64,000 bases of DNA from Candidatus Fukatsuia symbiotica. Lineage in GTDB: Bacteria; Pseudomonadota; Gammaproteobacteria; Enterobacterales; Enterobacteriaceae. Of this stretch, positions 60,686-64,000 are shown in pieces. Under the pieces are notes generated by a model. That model made no database searches, was not told where the DNA came from, and saw only the letters and a list, made by a program, of their open reading frames with translations. The stretch is taken from the NCBI RefSeq assembly GCF_003122425.1, contig NZ_CP021659.1:124001-188000 (forward strand), read 5' to 3'. The translations under genes and the position numbers were made by a program. The first letter of the stretch is position 1, and each line of letters begins with the position of its first letter.

Positions 60686-61571
60686 TAAAATTATAAGGAA
60701 TTTGCTTGTTAGGGTGCTGAATTTAAGTCAAAAAGATAAAGTACATATTACTCCTATTGGTGGTATGACAAACACTAACTACCTTGTGGTAACTGAGACA
60801 ATGAAAGTCGTTTTACGTCTGCCTGGTATGGCTACTGAACATCTTATCAACCATAGTTATGAAAAGAACAACAGCAAATTAGCTGCCACAATTGGTATAA
60901 ATACAGAAACGATTTATTTTGATAGTACTACAGGCATTAAAATAACTACGTATATTCCTAATGCAGAAACATTAAGTCCTAGTATTGTAAGAAAACAGGA
61001 CAATATTGAAAAAATCAGTTTTTGTTTCCGTCGATTGCATCAATCAAACGTTAAATTTGCTAATGAGTTTAATGTTTTTTCTGAATATAAAAGATATAAA
61101 GATATTTTATTAGATTTAGGTAATGCCTATTGTAGCCTTCCTCATTACAAGGCTATTTTTGATTACTTTCATGAAGCACAGAAAATTTTACAAAAATTAG
61201 ATCAAGATAGATGCCCTTGTCATAATGATTTAGTTGCCGCAAATATTGTTAAAAGTGGCGATAGAATTTATTTAATTGATTGGGAATATTCTGGCATGAA
61301 TGATCCAATGTGGGATTTAGCCTCACATTTTTTGGAATGCCAATTTACCCCTGAGGAAGAGAAAATTTTTTTAACTTTCTACTTTGCAGGAAATATTCCA
61401 GATAGATCCAGACAAAAAATACTGTTATTTAAATTTACTCAGGATGTATTGTGGACATTTTGGACAGCAATAAAAGAAAAAAATGGTAACAATTTTGGTG
61501 ATTATGGTATCAATCGATTTAAAAATGCATATCAACTGATGTATCAATATCAATATCAATATGAAAAATAG
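60672..61571 (+). CDS. licA: Choline kinase LicA (copy 2)
   Basis: A 299-residue choline/ethanolamine-kinase-family enzyme. It has GGMTNTNYLV near residue 30, the catalytic loop CPCHNDLVAANI around residue 181 and LIDWEYSGMNDPMWDLA around 201-217. The start is a GTG inside the heptanucleotide repeat, giving a two-residue-longer N-terminus than copy 1. It overlaps licB by 11 bp (ATGAAAAATAG). Compared with copy 1 it contains three extra residues around LDLGNAYCS. Intact. Confidence 0.85.
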   Translation: MSSENKIIRNLLVRVLNLSQKDKVHITPIGGMTNTNYLVVTETMKVVLRLPGMATEHLINHSYEKNNSKLAATIGINTETIYFDSTTGIKITTYIPNAETLSPSIVRKQDNIEKISFCFRRLHQSNVKFANEFNVFSEYKRYKDILLDLGNAYCSLPHYKAIFDYFHEAQKILQKLDQDRCPCHNDLVAANIVKSGDRIYLIDWEYSGMNDPMWDLASHFLECQFTPEEEKIFLTFYFAGNIPDRSRQKILLFKFTQDVLWTFWTAIKEKNGNNFGDYGINRFKNAYQLMYQYQYQYEK

Positions 61572-62505
61572 CACAAGAGCAGGAACTTATTATGGCCTAC
61601 TCTCTGGCGTTTTATGGGGGGCAAGTGGTACCTTAGTGGGGATGGTGTTGATAGACAAACATCTGCAGAATCTTTTATTTGCTCCTATAATTTTAGCATT
61701 TATCAGTGATTTTTTATCAAGTGGTTACATGCTATTTTACCTTATCAAAAAAAAGTACCCTGTTAAAGAAGCACTGACTGAGCGTCAAGCACTAATTATA
61801 TCTGTTGCTGCTCTGTGTGGTGGACCCATCGGTATGTCTTGCTATTTTATGGCAATTAAATACATCGGAGTTGGCTATGCAGCGACTATTTCTGCGTCTT
61901 ATCCTGCTTTTGGTGCTTTAATTGCTTTTTTATTTCTAAAAGATAAATTACATAAAATCGGCGTATTAGGGCTTTTTCTATCAATCATTACCACGATGAC
62001 TTTAGGGTACGGTGCTGCGACAGATTCAGAATTTAGTCTGATAGGACTTTTATTTGCCTTAATGTGTGCTGTCAGTTGGGGTTTGGAAGTAGTGATAAGT
62101 TCTTATGGTATGAGAAAATCTATTTCTCCTGATGTCGCTTATTTTATTCGACAAATTTCATCATCTTTTGGCTATGTACTTTTATTTGCAAGCGTGATTC
62201 CTTTTTCTGATATTACAGAATATTATTTTATGGATCTAAAAATAATATTACAGATAGTTGTGGTATCACTCATAGCAACGGGTTCTTACCTCTACTACTA
62301 TCGGTCTATTAATCTTGTTGGTCCTATTCGTGCGATGGGACTGAATATTACTTATGCTGTTTGGGCTGTTTTATTCGGCTGGTCAATATCAAATAATAAA
62401 CTCGATGCCCAGTTGATTATATTATGCTGTATTATTATGATAGGGTCTTTCTTAACCGTCAGTAATCCTAAAAGTTTGTCCATATTATTAAGATATAATA
62501 AATGA
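61561..62505 (+). CDS. licB: Choline permease LicB (copy 2)
   Basis: A 314-residue DMT-superfamily inner-membrane transporter with about ten membrane segments. It begins with STRAGTYYGLLSGVLWGASG, where codon 20 is glycine, the position that is TGA in copy 1. GGPIGMSCYFMAIKYIGVGY and the repeat-half motif MCAVSWGLEVVISSYGM follow; the C-terminus NPKSLSILLRYNK aligns with copy 1. The start overlaps the licA stop and the stop overlaps licC by 4 bp, so the three are translated as a coupled unit. It is expected to take up choline from host tissue. Confidence 0.87.
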   Translation: MKNSTRAGTYYGLLSGVLWGASGTLVGMVLIDKHLQNLLFAPIILAFISDFLSSGYMLFYLIKKKYPVKEALTERQALIISVAALCGGPIGMSCYFMAIKYIGVGYAATISASYPAFGALIAFLFLKDKLHKIGVLGLFLSIITTMTLGYGAATDSEFSLIGLLFALMCAVSWGLEVVISSYGMRKSISPDVAYFIRQISSSFGYVLLFASVIPFSDITEYYFMDLKIILQIVVVSLIATGSYLYYYRSINLVGPIRAMGLNITYAVWAVLFGWSISNNKLDAQLIILCCIIMIGSFLTVSNPKSLSILLRYNK

Positions 62506-63218
62506 ATGCCATTATTCTAGCAGCAGGCTTAGGTTCGCGTTTTGGCGATATAACGAAAAAAAATCATAAAGCATTATTGCCTGTTGGTAGTATGCCTAAT
62601 ATTGAAAGAACAATTAATTCTTTGAAAGAATTTGGCATTATAGAAATTCATATTGTTACCGGACATATGCATCATTTATTTGAATATTTAAAAGAAAAAC
62701 ATGCTTGCAACTTGATTTATAATGAAAAATACGCACAATACAATAGTATTTATTCATTATACTGTGCGCAAGAATTTTTCAATGATACTTTGGTTATTGA
62801 CGCTGATGTGGTATTACTAGAAAATATTTTTCAACAGTCATTGTACAGTTGCTATTATATTATTCAAAGGTCAAGATCAGAAGAAAATGAATGGGTACCC
62901 TGTCTAAATGAAGAGGGTTTTGTCGAGAATATTGTGGTGACGAATAAATATCTCCCTTCGTTGCTAGGTGTTTCGTACTGGGTTCAAACAGACTGTCAAC
63001 TTATCAAAAAAAAATTGTGGGAATATTTAAAAGATGAAAAAAACCTGATCAATCCAAAATTATATTGGGACAATATCCCTGTTTCTATATTAAAAAAACT
63101 CAAAATAAAAACATTTTTAGTGACGGAAACAGTAGCGGCTGAAATGGATACTTTGGATCATTATAAAATGATATCTAGTCAGTTAGGTTCGGCACCTATG
63201 GCAGCATTCAAACATTAA
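62502..63218 (+). CDS. licC: Choline-phosphate cytidylyltransferase LicC (copy 2)
   Basis: A 238-residue nucleotidyltransferase with IILAAGLGSRFGDITKKNHK at residues 4-23, YNEKYAQYNSIYSLY, VIDADVVLLENIF and the C-terminal VAAEMDTLDHYK. The pattern (YNxxYSLY, IDAD) is that of CTP:phosphocholine cytidylyltransferases. The C-terminus is a few residues longer than copy 1. It is followed after 20 bp by another nucleotidyltransferase gene with its own ribosome binding site. Confidence 0.84.
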   Translation: MNAIILAAGLGSRFGDITKKNHKALLPVGSMPNIERTINSLKEFGIIEIHIVTGHMHHLFEYLKEKHACNLIYNEKYAQYNSIYSLYCAQEFFNDTLVIDADVVLLENIFQQSLYSCYYIIQRSRSEENEWVPCLNEEGFVENIVVTNKYLPSLLGVSYWVQTDCQLIKKKLWEYLKDEKNLINPKLYWDNIPVSILKKLKIKTFLVTETVAAEMDTLDHYKMISSQLGSAPMAAFKH

Positions 63219-63238
63219 CTATATCAGGAGATATTTTT

Positions 63239-64000
63239 ATGCGATCCATCATTCTTACTGCTGGTCGTGGCTTACGTTTACAGCAACCTGAAGACCAGCA
63301 AATACCGAAGTGTCTGTTGCAATTTGGAGGCATGAGTTTACTCGAACGGCACCTTAGGCTACTCAAAAATGTTGGGATCGACGATATTGTTTTAGCACTG
63401 GGTTTCCGTCACGAATTGATTGAAGCTGAACTCCAGCGTCTCAGTTGGCAACCACGCCCTGAAATTGTACTGAATCCACATTTTGATCTCGGCAGTGTAT
63501 TCACTGTTCACACTGTGACCGATGCCCTGATTCGGGGTGGAGATGTGTTGCTGATGGACTCCGATGTATTGTATGACGAACGTATCCTAGGTGCTTTGGT
63601 TTCGGATCCGCCATCAGCTAATCGTTTACTCATTGACTACGATTTCGAAGCAGGTGATGAACCCGTCAAACTGTGTTTACGCGACGGTGTACCCATTGAA
63701 TTACGTAAGCAACCCGTCGCTGGCCTGCAATACGACACTGTTGGTGAGTCGGTTGGTTTCTTCCGTTTTGATCAGTCGAGCGCCCGACGTCTTGCTGCCA
63801 TCGTTAACCATTATGTCGATAGCAACCGTGCACATCTGCCACATGAAGAAGCCGTACGTGATTTGCTACAAGAAGGTCATCACCTGTTCGATGTCAGTGA
63901 CATCACAGGGTGCCCGTGGATAGAAATTGATTTTCCCGAGGATATGATGCGTGCAACCCATGAAGTCTTGCCGCAACTACAACCATTATTAGGAATTGTT
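63239..64000 (+). CDS. Second nucleotidyltransferase, partial at the window edge
   Basis: 254 codons are open to the right edge. AGGAG lies 8 bases before the ATG. The N-terminus IILTAGRGLRLQQP and KCLLQFGG are the NTP-transferase signature and pyrophosphate-binding lysine; LLMDSDVLYDE is the metal-binding acidic motif and PWIEIDFPEDMMRA a C-terminal feature of phosphocholine- or inositol-phosphate-cytidylyltransferase-like enzymes. It differs from LicC and has visibly higher GC, so it probably came from another source. It may continue into a fused second domain (for example a CDP-alcohol phosphotransferase or an aminotransferase), which cannot be judged here. Confidence 0.72.
   Translation, partial: MRSIILTAGRGLRLQQPEDQQIPKCLLQFGGMSLLERHLRLLKNVGIDDIVLALGFRHELIEAELQRLSWQPRPEIVLNPHFDLGSVFTVHTVTDALIRGGDVLLMDSDVLYDERILGALVSDPPSANRLLIDYDFEAGDEPVKLCLRDGVPIELRKQPVAGLQYDTVGESVGFFRFDQSSARRLAAIVNHYVDSNRAHLPHEEAVRDLLQEGHHLFDVSDITGCPWIEIDFPEDMMRATHEVLPQLQPLLGIV

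Overview
The window reads as a piece of an enterobacterial chromosome (order Enterobacterales). The housekeeping proteins match the Yersinia/Serratia/E. coli versions over their full lengths. The genome is moderately AT-rich, many genes are broken by small lesions, operon members are missing (oppA, selD, ydjA, yciA, yciU, nhaB, msrA are not at their usual places), and small inverted-repeat elements recur. That combination fits a facultative insect endosymbiont of the Regiella/Hamiltonella/Fukatsuia type. This identification is inference from gene content, not a database result.

Layout. (1) 1-3093, minus strand: a phosphocholine-type operon licA-licB-licC followed by a partial transferase-like gene. 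licB carries an in-frame TGA. (2) 3469-17886: speG; mdh/argR; mpl (frameshifted); an in-frame fbp-ppa fusion; ytfP-tamB-tamA (tamB frameshifted); ytfL split by an IS200-type element; ytfK; tRNA-Ile2(CAU). (3) 17890-23249: a decayed ORF next to the tRNA, then a minus-strand operon of an NCS1 permease, a DUF917 protein and a hydantoinase/oxoprolinase (frameshifted), with a PAS-LuxR regulator upstream. (4) 23716-37750: gltA (frameshifted), a BON lipoprotein, yciC-yciB, an atypical tonB, cls, oppBCDF without oppA (oppC frameshifted), hns, ugd, rssB. (5) 38177-50478: a LysR-type regulator, xthA, ynjH, topB, sppA, yeaC, gapA, dadX, fadR, dsbB, ycgN and a secreted coiled-coil protein. (6) 50690-58114: dnaX-ybaB-recR-htpG-adk-hemH in the usual enterobacterial order, with a textbook sigma-32 promoter before htpG. 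(7) 58381-64000: a small membrane ORF, a DUF29 protein, a MurJ/Wzx-like flippase, a second and apparently intact licA-licB-licC operon on the plus strand, and a further nucleotidyltransferase that runs off the window.

How the genes work together. LicB, LicA and LicC are expected to import choline (or a similar amino-alcohol), phosphorylate it and activate it as the CDP derivative, which a LicD-like or other transferase would attach to a surface glycan. Two diverged copies of this pathway face outward from the two ends of a roughly 60-kb segment. One has a nonsense mutation in its transporter; the other has a heptanucleotide tandem repeat at the licA start. Together with ugd and the MurJ-like flippase this suggests investment in cell-surface decoration in an otherwise shrinking genome.

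Erosion pattern. Five frameshifts in recognised genes (mpl, tamB, hyuA, gltA, oppC), plus a probable sixth in the remnant beside the tRNA, are each a one-base change in a homopolymer or doublet. They may be real slippage mutations or sequencing errors. The IS insertion in ytfL and the TGA in licB are not explained that way. Two families of short inverted-repeat elements (about 143 bp and 155-170 bp) and their chimeric fragments occupy many intergenic gaps.
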